From an uncultured Collinsella sp. (GTDB taxonomy: Bacteria; Actinomycetota; Coriobacteriia; Coriobacteriales; Coriobacteriaceae), in NCBI GenBank assembly GCA_902470805.1, contig CABRHX010000001.1, forward strand, positions 173,365 to 237,364: DNA of 64,000 nucleotides, given 5' to 3'. A model generated the notes under the pieces. That model ran no database searches. It was not told the DNA's origin and saw only the letters and a program-made list of their open reading frames with translations. Position numbers and translations under genes: made by a program. Within the stretch, counting starts at the first letter, position 1, and each line of letters opens with the position of its first letter. Shown one piece after another: positions 43,625 through 53,250 of the stretch.

Positions 43625-44215
43625 CTAGAGGCAAGCCTCGGCGATGCGCTTTTTGAGTTCGTCGATGCCGGTGCCGGTTTGGGAGCTTGTGATGATTACG
43701 TTCTCGGCCGGGACGTTGAGTTGCTTTTTGATGGCTGCTGCCTGGCGGGCCTGCTGGGTGCGGCTGAGCTTGTCGGCCTTGGTGAGGCAAACGATAAAGT
43801 TGAACTCGTTGCCCTGCAGGTAGTCGATCATGTCATGGTCGAGCTTACTGGGGTCGTGGCGAATGTCCACCAGCGATACAACCAGGTTAAAGCTGCGCTC
43901 CGAGTCGAAGAAGTCGCCGATGAGCTCGGCCCAGCGGTCACGCTCGGCCTTGGAACGACGGGCGAAACCATAACCCGGCAGGTCGACGAAGTGCACGTCG
44001 TCAGCCTCAAAGAAGTTGATGTTGCTCGTCTTGCCCGGTGTGCTCGAAACCTTCACCAGGTTCTTGCGGCCAAAAAGCTTGTTCATGATCGACGACTTGC
44101 CCACGTTGGAGCGGCCGACGAAGCTCACCTCGGGGCAGGTGGACTCGGGAATCTGCGAAACCTTGCCATAGCTGGCAACGAACTTGGCAAGCTGGTAGTT
44201 AATGGAATCGGCCAT
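43625..44215 (-). CDS. engB: Ribosome biogenesis GTP-binding protein YsxC/EngB
   Basis: This 196-residue small GTPase has G1 (GRSNVGKSS), G3 (DLPGYGFA), G4 (TKADK) and a TSSQTGTG-type G5. It acts in late assembly of the large ribosomal subunit and is essential in many bacteria. AAGGAG lies five bases before the ATG at 44215. mtnN lies 38 bases upstream on the same strand. Confidence 0.94.
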   Translation of the reverse strand: MADSINYQLAKFVASYGKVSQIPESTCPEVSFVGRSNVGKSSIMNKLFGRKNLVKVSSTPGKTSNINFFEADDVHFVDLPGYGFARRSKAERDRWAELIGDFFDSERSFNLVVSLVDIRHDPSKLDHDMIDYLQGNEFNFIVCLTKADKLSRTQQARQAAAIKKQLNVPAENVIITSSQTGTGIDELKKRIAEACL

Positions 44216-44253
44216 GGACACTCCTTGGTCGTAGGTTCTTACAAATAGACGCG

Positions 44254-44994
44254 CTATTGCGCAGCGGCAATGCGGCGGACGATATCGAGCGTGATGTCAC
44301 TTGCGACACGCGCGTACTCGAACAGATCGAACTCGCGCTCGCAAATTGCATCGTACGCCTCGTCACAATTATCGCTGATAGCGCGCAACACCAGGCAATC
44401 GACACCATTTTTGGTTGCGACATGGGCAATTGCCGCGCCCTCCATGCCGACACAATCGGCATGCGTCGCCTCGATAGCGTCGTTGCGCATGGTGGCGCCC
44501 GTCACAAAGCGGTTACCCGTGGCAATCGTGCCGACCAGGAACTGCTTGGTGCCCTCATTCGAAGCGACTGCATTTGTCGAAGCGTCAACAAACCCACGCT
44601 CAGCAAGCACTTCGGCGGCAATATCGACCAGCGCGGGCGTCGAGCCAAACTCCTCGAGCCCCGGTGCGGACTCGGCGATAAGCGCGGTATCGGTATCCAG
44701 ATAGCGTAGGCGTTTGCCAATGACCACGTCGTCGATATGGAGCTTGGGGTTCAAACCGCCCGCAATGCCCGAAAACACAACAGCCTGCGGAGCATACTTG
44801 CTAATGAGGTGCTGTGTTGCAGCGGCGGCGTTCACCGTGCCCATGCCCGCCGTTGTGGCGACAACTGTCAGGCCGTCGAGCTCACCGCTCACAACGGTCA
44901 AGCCTGCCTCCCGTGCCTCGCAAACGTCGCTCAGCTCTTCCTTAATCTGCATGATCTCTTTTTCGAGCGCACCGATAATCGCAATGGTAGCCAT
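44254..44994 (-). CDS. mtnN: 5'-methylthioadenosine/S-adenosylhomocysteine nucleosidase
   Basis: This 246-residue enzyme cleaves adenine from MTA and SAH in methionine salvage and activated-methyl recycling. It shows the start IAIIGALEKEI, VVFSGIAGGLNP, VGMEGAAIAHVA and LRAISDNCDE typical of MTAN. It is probably co-transcribed with engB. The start at 44994 gives the standard N-terminus; four more codons are open upstream. Confidence 0.94.
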   Translation of the reverse strand: MATIAIIGALEKEIMQIKEELSDVCEAREAGLTVVSGELDGLTVVATTAGMGTVNAAAATQHLISKYAPQAVVFSGIAGGLNPKLHIDDVVIGKRLRYLDTDTALIAESAPGLEEFGSTPALVDIAAEVLAERGFVDASTNAVASNEGTKQFLVGTIATGNRFVTGATMRNDAIEATHADCVGMEGAAIAHVATKNGVDCLVLRAISDNCDEAYDAICEREFDLFEYARVASDITLDIVRRIAAAQ

Positions 44995-45072
44995 GCCATT
45001 CCCCAAACCTATTCGAAATTCTCAACCACGGTATGGTACCAGCATTTTGTTTGACCTCGTCAAACGAACACG

Positions 45073-46230
45073 CTAAGCCAGTGCAGCTCGCGTATCAAAC
45101 AGAGCCTTTGCAATCGCGGCCGTAACCTCGCTCGAGCGGTCGCTCCACGGCATCGATGTCATGATACCCATGACATAGGTACAGCCATCGATGTCGATAA
45201 GGCCCGCATCGCATGTCGAGTAGTAACCATCCTCGCTAATCCAGCCTGCCTTGTTGCGCACCAAAACCTGCTCGTCCGCAATGCCATCGCGAATAAACGA
45301 GCGCGATGTTGATGCCAGAAGGCCCGACAACCACTGTGAAGTCTCGGTATCCATGCTCAGATACTCGCTCATCTCACGCCATAACCTCGCAGAAGTGCGC
45401 GGGCAGTAGGTCGGAAAATCACTCATCGGATTCAGTGCCGTTTCGTCATCAACACCCAGATTGGCAATCCAATCCTCATAGCCATCATGGTCAAACGCCG
45501 CGCGTAACGCGATAAACGAATCGTTGTCCGAGTTGACGACCGCGGCCTCGATAAGGTCACGCACTGTCTGCCAGCCCATGCTGTAACCACCATACGTGGC
45601 TAAAGGCCCATCGAGCGACACCTGCCCCGATTCGACCAACGTCTCGCAAATATAGAGCGCATACAGCGCTTTGTAGCTGCTCGCTCCATACACCTCGACA
45701 TCGGCGTTATACGTCACGCCCTTACCGCTCGACAGGTCGTAAAACACCACGCCCGCATCGCCCAGCTCCTGCGCCTGGTCAAGCGCATTCTGGAGTGCGG
45801 CGAGGTTCTCATCCTCCAGGGCGAGGATCTGGTCATCAACCAGTGAGAAGGTCTGCACGGTATCGCCTGAGGGAATATCGTTAAAGTCCGGCTTCGAAAG
45901 CCCCGTCTTGAGGTTCGCTGTCGACAGGGTTTGACTTGCGGTGACTTTAGATTCAGGGACCTTTTTGTTTTGCGTCTGTACTGTTGACGCATCTGAGTGT
46001 GCCATTCGCTCCGACGCGTAGGTTTTAGCGGTAATTCCGAGGATAATGACCGCTAACGCTAACATTCCTATGGCGGCAATCTTCGCCCCGCGAATGCGAG
46101 CGTCGGCAAGGCCACGCAAAGACGTGCCCTTCGTCTCATATCTGCTGCTATGCTGCGGCACATACTCATCCCGCGATGCGATGTTTCGCACGTGGTCTCC
46201 TGACTGCCACCGTTTATATACGAGCAGCAT
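45073..46230 (-). CDS. Class A beta-lactamase-like serine hydrolase, membrane-anchored
   Basis: This 385-residue protein has a cytoplasmic basic N-terminus, one membrane helix (about 50-68: AAIGMLALAVIILGI), a Ser/Thr/Gln-rich linker, and a beta-lactamase/transpeptidase-like domain with SxxK (ASSYKALYA), SDN-like (VNSDND) and KTG-like (NKAGW) motifs. The domain lies outside the cell. It could be a beta-lactamase, a peptidoglycan peptidase or an inactive relative; the catalytic triads are nearly complete. The start could also be a later ATG. Confidence 0.8.
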   Translation of the reverse strand: MLLVYKRWQSGDHVRNIASRDEYVPQHSSRYETKGTSLRGLADARIRGAKIAAIGMLALAVIILGITAKTYASERMAHSDASTVQTQNKKVPESKVTASQTLSTANLKTGLSKPDFNDIPSGDTVQTFSLVDDQILALEDENLAALQNALDQAQELGDAGVVFYDLSSGKGVTYNADVEVYGASSYKALYALYICETLVESGQVSLDGPLATYGGYSMGWQTVRDLIEAAVVNSDNDSFIALRAAFDHDGYEDWIANLGVDDETALNPMSDFPTYCPRTSARLWREMSEYLSMDTETSQWLSGLLASTSRSFIRDGIADEQVLVRNKAGWISEDGYYSTCDAGLIDIDGCTYVMGIMTSMPWSDRSSEVTAAIAKALFDTRAALA

Positions 46231-46349
46231 GATACCGAGCAGGCATTTCTTTCCAAAGATATTCAGCAGCGTTTAAGGTGTCTTTAAAGAAACCACAAGC
46301 GTTTCTATGCATTTTTGCCAATTCTGTTGCGCATCTCTACCCAAAACGC

Positions 46350-46416
46350 AGTTGCGGTGAAATAGTTCCTGTTTGGGCGGCATAAGCCGAAAAACAAGAA
46401 CTATTCCACCGCAACT
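46350..46416. repeat. Intergenic palindromic repeat, copy 2
   Basis: Arms beginning AGTTGCGGTGAAATAG (46350-46374) and their near-complement (46391-46416) form a stem with two mismatches. The arms match those of 23862-23928 except for a few positions; the loops are unrelated. Confidence 0.75.
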
Positions 46417-46449
46417 TGACGGGGCTCTTTGGCAATCAACTTGGTGCCC

Positions 46450-46488
46450 AGGGGCACTCATTTAAGTCTGTCCCCAATGAGTGCCCTT
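46450..46488 (-). terminator. Stem-loop after pflA
   Basis: AGGGGCACTCATT and AATGAGTGCCCTT form a stem of about 12 bp with a 13-base loop, 19 bases beyond the pflA stop. Confidence 0.6.
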
Positions 46489-46507
46489 GGGGAACGAAAA
46501 TGGCATG

Positions 46508-47326
46508 CTATCCGATAGCGTTTTTGAGCTCCGCACGGCGCTTTTTCATACCGGCCATAACGGCATTGCGCAGCTCGGGCATGCGCGCGGTATCCATCTG
46601 GGGCACGCCCTCGAGCTTATAGGGAATGCCCAGTTGCTCGTACTTGACGACACCCATCGTGTGATACGGCAGCATTTCCAGGCCCACCACGTTGTGCCAT
46701 GGAGCGATGAGGCGACCGAGGTTCTCGCACTCCTCCACCGTGTCGGTAATGCCCGGCACCACCACGTGGCGGATAACGACCTTAATCTTGCGACGCGCAA
46801 GCTCATCACCAAACGCCAGAATGCGTGCGGGATCGCAACCGGTCAGCTTTTTATGCTCGACCGGGTCGGCATGCTTAATATCGAGCAGTACCATGTCGGT
46901 CTCGTTGAGCACGGCATCGAACTTCTCGGGGTGGTTGGGGTCAAATGCATAGCCACAGCTATCCAGGCAGGTATGTACACGACCATCGGGGTTGTTGTGC
47001 ATTGCACGGAACAGGTCGGCCAAAAACTCGGGCTGCAGGAGCGGCTCGCCACCCGAAACCGTAATTCCGCCGCTGCGGTAAAACTCATGGTTACTCTGGA
47101 ACTCGTCCATCAGGTGCTCGACGGTCACCATGGTGCCGCCGTTAACAGACCAAGTATCGGGATTGTGGCAATACGCGCAGCGCATGGGACAGCCTTGGAC
47201 AAACACTACGAAGCGGATGCCGGGACCGTCAACCGTACCCATCGTCTCAATCGAATGTACACGGCCCAGGGCAAACGCGGAGTCCTCGGGACGAGCGTCC
47301 ACACCCTCGAGCGTCATCTCAGCCAT
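46508..47326 (-). CDS. pflA: Pyruvate formate-lyase-activating enzyme
   Basis: This 272-residue radical SAM enzyme has the cluster motif CPMRCAYCHNPDTW (CX3CX2C) at about residue 50, followed by SGGEPLLQ. It installs the glycyl radical on pyruvate formate-lyase. In this genome the acceptor glycine is on the separate small protein encoded at 54563-54814. pflA is 7 kb from pflB rather than adjacent. Confidence 0.94.
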   Translation of the reverse strand: MAEMTLEGVDARPEDSAFALGRVHSIETMGTVDGPGIRFVVFVQGCPMRCAYCHNPDTWSVNGGTMVTVEHLMDEFQSNHEFYRSGGITVSGGEPLLQPEFLADLFRAMHNNPDGRVHTCLDSCGYAFDPNHPEKFDAVLNETDMVLLDIKHADPVEHKKLTGCDPARILAFGDELARRKIKVVIRHVVVPGITDTVEECENLGRLIAPWHNVVGLEMLPYHTMGVVKYEQLGIPYKLEGVPQMDTARMPELRNAVMAGMKKRRAELKNAIG

Positions 47327-47442
47327 TCCCGCTACCTTGCCTCTCCTTGGTTTTAGTTACATAAATGCCAGAGCCATTCTAGCCCATACGTATGATGGCG
47401 AAACGGTTTAACGGTCAATTAGGTCGTCCTATTTGACCCCAC

Positions 47443-47482
47443 GAAAAAGCGGCGGGAAGGTTGTCACAACCCGACCGCCGCC
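47443..47482 (-). terminator. Terminator of the DegV gene
   Basis: Complementary GCGGCGG and CCGCCGC with a further inner GGTTGT/ACAACC stem are followed on the minus strand by CTTTTTCG. Confidence 0.8.
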
Positions 47483-47512
47483 GAGGCAATAGATAACGAT
47501 CGACGCCAGGCC

Positions 47513-48367
47513 TTACGCCTTAAGCGTGAGCACCGCGCCGAAGGCGGTCGGGCCGCAATGGCTCGAGATGACGCCGCCGACCTGAGTCCAGGTAATATCC
47601 TTAAAGCCCAGGTCATGCGCATAGACTTCCATGTCATCGCGCAGCTCCTGGGAAAGGCCTACCGAATACGCCAGGCCAATATGCGAGTAGTCGATCTCGC
47701 CCTTCTCTACCATGTGATCAATAAAGGCGCGGGCGCACTTGAGCATAGAACCGCGGAACTTCTTGGTCGCCACGAACTTGCCGCCCGTCACCTCAATGCA
47801 GGGCTTAATCTTGAGCAGATGGGCACCGAGGAATGCCACGTTGGACAAACGACCGCCGGCCTTAAGGAAGGCGAGATCGGTTGGGACAAAGCCCAACAGC
47901 ACGCGGTCCATGACCGAATTGGTGAAGGCGAAAATTTCGTCAACGGTGGCATCGGGATGAGCCTCAATATACTTGGCGGTCTCGACGACAACGAGCGACT
48001 GGCCTACCGAGACAAAGCGCGTGTCCATGGAGTAGACGTAATCGCGACCCTTGGCGGCGATCTTCGATGATTGATGCGAGCAGGTCGTGGCCTCGGAATA
48101 TGCAAGATGCAAAATAGTCGCGTCGGGTTGCTCGGCATGGATGCGGTCGTACACATGCGCATAATCCGCTGGCGAACAGCCACTGGTCTTGGGCATCACA
48201 CCAAACTCGTTGCAGCGCGAATAAATCTCGAGCGGATCGATCGAGCCGTCCTCGACGGTCTCGTCACCAATCGTGACATGCATAGGCACGCGCACGATAC
48301 CGTAGCGTTCGCAAAGCTCCGGCGTCACATCCGAACCAGACTCAACCACGATTACGTACTTGCTCAT
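47513..48367 (-). CDS. DegV family fatty-acid-binding protein
   Basis: This 284-residue protein fits the DegV family: VVESGSDVTPELCERYGI, TSGCSPADYAHVYD and DTRFVSVGQSLVV. Such proteins (FakB) bind fatty acids for phosphorylation by FakA before phospholipid synthesis. The ATG at 48367 matches the family start. Upstream codons to 48478 are not conserved. Confidence 0.9.
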   Translation of the reverse strand: MSKYVIVVESGSDVTPELCERYGIVRVPMHVTIGDETVEDGSIDPLEIYSRCNEFGVMPKTSGCSPADYAHVYDRIHAEQPDATILHLAYSEATTCSHQSSKIAAKGRDYVYSMDTRFVSVGQSLVVVETAKYIEAHPDATVDEIFAFTNSVMDRVLLGFVPTDLAFLKAGGRLSNVAFLGAHLLKIKPCIEVTGGKFVATKKFRGSMLKCARAFIDHMVEKGEIDYSHIGLAYSVGLSQELRDDMEVYAHDLGFKDITWTQVGGVISSHCGPTAFGAVLTLKA

Positions 48368-48643
48368 TATCATCACGACCCATCTCAACGTCGACTTTCC
48401 AATATCAAGCACAGGCCACCGCACTGTTGCGCAGCGACCTACAAGCGCCAAAGAGACGCCGTCCCTTGCACACAACAAAGGACAGCGTCTCCCTGGAAAA
48501 CTCCGTGCTTAACTAAGATATTACACGGTATTTAAATGAGTGTTGCTTATCCCGCAAACGGTAGCTATACGCGATAAACGGTAGTTGGCCGCAGCAACTG
48601 CGACACATTTCACCCAGCAAGTCCAATCGTGCTCCAAGCACGA

Positions 48644-50092
48644 TTAATGCACGAGGCGGTAGAAATTCATCGACGCTGCACCCTCGGAGCGCAGCCCCAT
48701 CGCCGGTACCGCCGACGAATAGGTGCGGCTCGTAAGTGCCGCCTCGCCGCCGTTAGCAAAAATCTCGACCATCGTAGTGTCCGAAAGCACACGCAGGTCG
48801 CGAAGCTCGCTGAGCTCGATCGACCTCTGGTCGCGCCCATAGCCTTCGTCGCCCATATCGAGGGTAAGCATCCCGTCCGCATAACGCACAAAGACACCCT
48901 TGCGGATTTCGAGCTCGATCATCTTAGCTCCCTCACAGGAAACCACAACATCAAACAGGCGTCCCGGCTCCTCGACGGTCCCTCCGCCTACGGTACGAAC
49001 GCAGTCGCCGCGCATCCTCTCAATCTCGTGCGCCGGCTGCTGGCAGAGCTTGCCACCGCGCATGCTCAGCTCTCTCGGCACCGTCAACGCGCACTGCCAT
49101 CCGCGTGCCACCGTCGGGCTTTCTGCCGTCGCATCGGGGCAACCCGACCATCCGATCATCAAACGCCGACCCGCAGCATCCTCAAAGGACTGCGGTGCGT
49201 AGAAATCAAAGCCGGCATCGACCATCGGGGGCATGCTCTGCCCGGCGATCTTAAAGCTCGGCGCCTCCCAATCGGCCTCGATGGAAAACCACACGCACTG
49301 GTGCGGATTGCGGTAACGCCAACCATCGGCGGGCACGCCCTGCGGACAGCAGACGAGAATAAGCTCGCCATCAAGCTCAAATAGATCGGGGCACTCCCAC
49401 ATAAAGCCAAACTTCTCGCCCAGCTCAATGCGCGTCGCATAGCTCCAGTCCTCTAGATTCCGCGAGGTATAGACAAGCACGCAGCCACGATTGTCTTTCG
49501 TACGAGCGCCGAGAACCATGTAGTAGATACCGTCGTGTTCAAGGATCTTGGGGTCGCGCACGTGCGTACCGATATCCTCGGGGTAATCGACCGGCCCAAC
49601 AGCTATGCGCTTCTCGCCCAATTCGTCGGGATTCTCGGCAACCATATGAATCTGGTTTTGCTCACGGCCCGTCAACACGTAGTCGTAATCATCACGGTCA
49701 AAATGCTTAACGTTGCCGGTATAGAAGTAGTGAATCTTGCCATCACGTACAAAGGCAGAACCAGAATACGCTCCACTCGAATCCAAATCGGAATCGGGGA
49801 ACAACACGGGGCCGTGATTCTCGTACGTCACAAAATCCTTTGTCGTCAGATGGTTCCAAAGCACTGGACCGCCATGCGCAGCATCGAACGGATCGTATTG
49901 ATGATAGATGTGATACGTATCACCAATCTGAACCAAACCGTTGGGGTCGTTGAGCCAGCCAAGCTCAGGCTCCACATGGAACAAAAGCCTATCGGGGTCG
50001 GACGCGATGCGAGCCGCCGTCTCATCCTGTCCAGCTCGCCACTGCTCATAGTCCGCACGCATCACCTTGTTTTTTTGATTAAACATCGCCAT
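48644..50092 (-). CDS. Glycoside hydrolase family 32, sucrose-6-phosphate hydrolase type
   Basis: This 482-residue protein has the GH32 catalytic set: nucleophile Asp in WLNDPNG (about residue 46), VRDPKI, and acid/base Glu in MWECPD, followed by a C-terminal beta-sandwich. It should split sucrose-6-phosphate, imported by the PTS permease encoded upstream, into glucose-6-phosphate and fructose. ATG 50086 is an alternative start with better ribosome-binding-site spacing. It is the last gene of the LacI-controlled operon. Confidence 0.93.
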   Translation of the reverse strand: MAMFNQKNKVMRADYEQWRAGQDETAARIASDPDRLLFHVEPELGWLNDPNGLVQIGDTYHIYHQYDPFDAAHGGPVLWNHLTTKDFVTYENHGPVLFPDSDLDSSGAYSGSAFVRDGKIHYFYTGNVKHFDRDDYDYVLTGREQNQIHMVAENPDELGEKRIAVGPVDYPEDIGTHVRDPKILEHDGIYYMVLGARTKDNRGCVLVYTSRNLEDWSYATRIELGEKFGFMWECPDLFELDGELILVCCPQGVPADGWRYRNPHQCVWFSIEADWEAPSFKIAGQSMPPMVDAGFDFYAPQSFEDAAGRRLMIGWSGCPDATAESPTVARGWQCALTVPRELSMRGGKLCQQPAHEIERMRGDCVRTVGGGTVEEPGRLFDVVVSCEGAKMIELEIRKGVFVRYADGMLTLDMGDEGYGRDQRSIELSELRDLRVLSDTTMVEIFANGGEAALTSRTYSSAVPAMGLRSEGAASMNFYRLVH

Positions 50093-50187
50093 TGACCTTC
50101 TCGTCTATGGGAAAGGACGCTCGACTCACACGAGCCGAACGCCCTTCCTCAAATGGACTTATCCTCAGATTACGCTGAACGGCTCAA

Positions 50188-51639
50188 CTAGAAGCTGACA
50201 TCGAAGCCAGCGCCAGCGCCCTCTTCATCAGTGGTCGGCACTCCCTTTGCCTTGTTGTAGGCAAAGATCAAGACGATCGGCACGATGAAGGCGATGAGAT
50301 TGCCAGCCACATACCACACGAGCGTCTCGGGCGTGACGATGAGCAGGCCAAGCACGCCGGTCAGACCCTGACCGATGGCGCGCACCTCAAAGAGCTTCAC
50401 GAAGGCACCGCCGCAGCCTGCACCGATGCAAGCGCAGATGAACGGGATGATCGAGTAGCGCATGTTTGCAGCAAAGATTGCGGGCTCGGAGATACCGACC
50501 AGCGTCGGGATAAAGGACGACATGCAGATGTTGCGCTCTTTGGAATGCTTCTTGTGAATGAGGTACATGCCGATGGCGCCGCCGCCCTGGGCGATGATGG
50601 AAACCGACCAGATGGCCTGGATGTAGTTGAAGCCAGTCGTGGCGACGAGGTTTGCCTCGATACCCTGGATGAACTGATGCGTACCGGTAACGACGAGCGG
50701 CTGCAGGAATGCGGCAAAGACAAAGGCACCGAAGACGCCCATCCTGTTGTACAGGATATCGATTACACCGGCGAGGACGTCGCCGATCAGGTTGCCGAGC
50801 GGGCCGAACACGGTGAACAGGGCGACGTTAGCAAGAATCAGGGTAACGGTCGGGACAAAGACGAACGAAACGACCTCGGGGATGTACTTCTGGGCAATCT
50901 TTTCGACCTTGGCCATAAACCAGGCAGTCAGGATTGCAGGGAACACGCCGCCCTGGAAAGCAACCATGGGAATGGAGAGCGGACCAAAGTTCCAGTACTC
51001 AGCACCCGTCGGATCCATAACGAACGTGTTGCGGTTCATAAGGCTCGGGTGAACCATGACGATACCGACGAGGATGCCCAGAATCGGGTTACCGCCAAAA
51101 CGCTTCACCGCGCTGTACATAACCAGGACAGGCAGGTAGTCAAACGTGGTGGCGATAATGGCAAAGAAGCTTGCGAGGTTCTTGAGGAACTCGCTGTGGT
51201 CGGCAAGGCTGCCCTCCATGCCAAAGAGGCCGTTGGCAACGATCAGCGACTTAAGGCCGATGATGATAGCAGCGCCGACGAAAGCGGGAATGATGGGGAT
51301 AAAGATATCCGAGAATACCTTGAGGACCGAGAAGAACTTGCCCTTCTTGTCCGCCTCGGCGCCCTTGACCTCGGAAGCGCTGATCTCCTTAACGCCCGTC
51401 AGAGCCATAAACTCATCGTAGACCTTGTTGACGGTACCGGTACCGAAGATGATCATGAGCTGGCCGCTGTTGTACAGCACGCCCTTGACGCCATCGATGT
51501 TCTCGAGCTCGGCCTTGTTGTACTTGCTCGTATCCTTGAGCACCAGACGCAGACGCGTAACGCAATGCGTGGCGCCCTCGATGTTCTCCAGACCGCCGAC
51601 GTTATCGACGACTTGCTGAGACACTACTTTGTAGTCCAT
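50188..51639 (-). CDS. Sucrose/beta-fructoside-type PTS permease, EIIBC
   Basis: This 483-residue protein has an N-terminal EIIB domain with phospho-Cys26 (GATHCVTRLRLVLKD) and a membrane EIIC domain of about ten helices (GLU-family, ScrA/SacP type). No EIIA domain is fused, so an EIIA encoded elsewhere must supply the phosphate. The start at 51639 follows GGAGAGG. It lies between the two GH32 genes and should import sucrose or a related fructoside as its phosphate. Confidence 0.92.
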   Translation of the reverse strand: MDYKVVSQQVVDNVGGLENIEGATHCVTRLRLVLKDTSKYNKAELENIDGVKGVLYNSGQLMIIFGTGTVNKVYDEFMALTGVKEISASEVKGAEADKKGKFFSVLKVFSDIFIPIIPAFVGAAIIIGLKSLIVANGLFGMEGSLADHSEFLKNLASFFAIIATTFDYLPVLVMYSAVKRFGGNPILGILVGIVMVHPSLMNRNTFVMDPTGAEYWNFGPLSIPMVAFQGGVFPAILTAWFMAKVEKIAQKYIPEVVSFVFVPTVTLILANVALFTVFGPLGNLIGDVLAGVIDILYNRMGVFGAFVFAAFLQPLVVTGTHQFIQGIEANLVATTGFNYIQAIWSVSIIAQGGGAIGMYLIHKKHSKERNICMSSFIPTLVGISEPAIFAANMRYSIIPFICACIGAGCGGAFVKLFEVRAIGQGLTGVLGLLIVTPETLVWYVAGNLIAFIVPIVLIFAYNKAKGVPTTDEEGAGAGFDVSF

Positions 51640-51684
51640 GTTCCTCTCCATTCCTTTACGAAATCATAAGACGTTTTGATGCCA

Positions 51685-53067
51685 TTACAGAGACGCGATC
51701 GTTGCATTTGCGCACTTAAGCGTACCGTCGGTGACCGTCAGCGCCACACCCTGGCCCTGCTTATTGCAGAAGCGAGCGTTAAGCGCAACATCATCGACAA
51801 AGATGGTCGCGATATCGTCGTCAACGACCAGGCGCACATGATGAGTGCCCTCGCCCTTAAAGAACAACGGACGCTCGAGGCCCATGTTGTTGACCTGGAA
51901 CCACGGATACTGGGGGGCCGCCGTAAACTCGAGCTTGCCCTCACGCAGGTTGGCGCGGAACTCATAGGCAAGACCGGACTCGGCGTCCTCGGCGAACTTG
52001 ACCGAGAAGCCGGCAGCGTTACCGCCGAGCTCAATGTCGGTATCGAGCAAGTAGGTGGAGCCGGCATCCGCGGCGAGCACCTGCTCGACCTTGCCCGACT
52101 CGCAGGAAAGCTCAAAGGTCTCGACAGCCTTGCCCTCGCCAAAGGCGCCAAGCATGCTGTCGGGGAGCTTGGTGCCGAGCGTTCCGTCGGCACGCTGAAC
52201 GATCTCGAGGGGCATAAAGGTGCCACCCCATAGGTAAGAGCTGGGGTCGCCGCCCTCGTCACGCGTAGGAACCCAACCAAAGAGAACGCGACGCTCGCCA
52301 TCGAATGCGGTGCGAGCGGCGTAGTACGCGCGGCCGTCGAAGGAGTCGTCAGCGGGGGTAATCCAAGGACCGTTGATGGACTTTGACATGCGGTAACGGG
52401 TCTTGTTGCCGTCGCTGTACTCGGAAAAGACGAGGTACCACCAGTCGCCCATCTTAAAGAGATCAGGCATCTCAAACATGGTGTACAGGCCCGGGTTCCA
52501 CCAGTCGCCCTGGAACTCCCAGTTGGTCAGATCCTTGGAGGTGAACTTGACCAGGCGGCCGGTCATCAGACGCTTGTCCTCGCCCACACGCGTGCCGAGG
52601 ATGAGCATGTACTCTTCGTTCTCCTCATCCCAAAGCACAAAGGGATCGCGCCAGTTGCGGTCATCGTAACCCTCCTGGGGCGGAAGCAGCGTCTCGGCGA
52701 TGTTCTTCTCCCACTTGACGGCGTCGTCGCTCGTTGCGTGAAGAAGAACCTGCTTCATCAAACGTGCGCGGACCTTATCGCGATTGCAACCAGTGTAGAG
52801 CGCATGGTACTTGTCGCCCACCTTAAACACCGTGCCGGCATAAATGTACTGGTCGACTTCCTCGTCGCCGCCGCGCTCAAGGCTCTCGCCAAAGTCCTTG
52901 TAGTTGACGAAATCCTTGGTCGTGGCGAGTGCCCAGCCAAACGGCTCTCCGAAAGGTTCGGGGTTACGCGTGTCACGCTGATGATAGAGATAGAACGTGC
53001 CGTCCTCGCCGTACGGCATGATGTCGCCTACCCAAATTCCCTCAGGCTGGTAATACACCTTGTGCAT
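51685..53067 (-). CDS. Glycoside hydrolase family 32 protein, second type
   Basis: This 460-residue GH32-like protein has FYLYHQRD, NWRDPFVL (RDP motif) and FEMPDLF for the acid/base Glu. Its nucleophile region reads GIWVGDIMPYGED rather than WMNDPNG, so it belongs to a divergent subgroup. It has no signal peptide and should act in the cytoplasm on fructosides, perhaps ones that the other GH32 does not handle. It is the first gene of the operon, with operators and the promoter just upstream. Confidence 0.87.
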   Translation of the reverse strand: MHKVYYQPEGIWVGDIMPYGEDGTFYLYHQRDTRNPEPFGEPFGWALATTKDFVNYKDFGESLERGGDEEVDQYIYAGTVFKVGDKYHALYTGCNRDKVRARLMKQVLLHATSDDAVKWEKNIAETLLPPQEGYDDRNWRDPFVLWDEENEEYMLILGTRVGEDKRLMTGRLVKFTSKDLTNWEFQGDWWNPGLYTMFEMPDLFKMGDWWYLVFSEYSDGNKTRYRMSKSINGPWITPADDSFDGRAYYAARTAFDGERRVLFGWVPTRDEGGDPSSYLWGGTFMPLEIVQRADGTLGTKLPDSMLGAFGEGKAVETFELSCESGKVEQVLAADAGSTYLLDTDIELGGNAAGFSVKFAEDAESGLAYEFRANLREGKLEFTAAPQYPWFQVNNMGLERPLFFKGEGTHHVRLVVDDDIATIFVDDVALNARFCNKQGQGVALTVTDGTLKCANATIASL

Positions 53068-53109
53068 CCGAGACTTCCTTTCCACGACATACTAACTCGG
53101 TACAATGGC

Positions 53110-53147
53110 AAGATATGTCAATCGTTTTCATATGTCAAACGTTTTCA
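53110..53147 (-). promoter_or_regulatory. Promoter with two LacI-family operators, sucrose operon
   Basis: On the minus strand TTGACA (53133-53138), a 17-base spacer and TATCTT (53110-53115) form the promoter. Two operators, TGTCAATCGTTTTCA (53116-53130) and TGTCAAACGTTTTCA (53133-53147), 17 bases apart, cover the spacer and -35 box. A third related site is at 53183-53195 (ATGTCAACCGTTT on the minus strand). Confidence 0.75.
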
Positions 53148-53250
53148 TACCAATACGTCTTTTCGCAGTTCCAGTCGTCGGCAAACGGTTGACATATGCC
53201 GGTGAACGGTCATCAGAGGCGTTTGAGGAATTCTTTTGGCACGGGATGAA

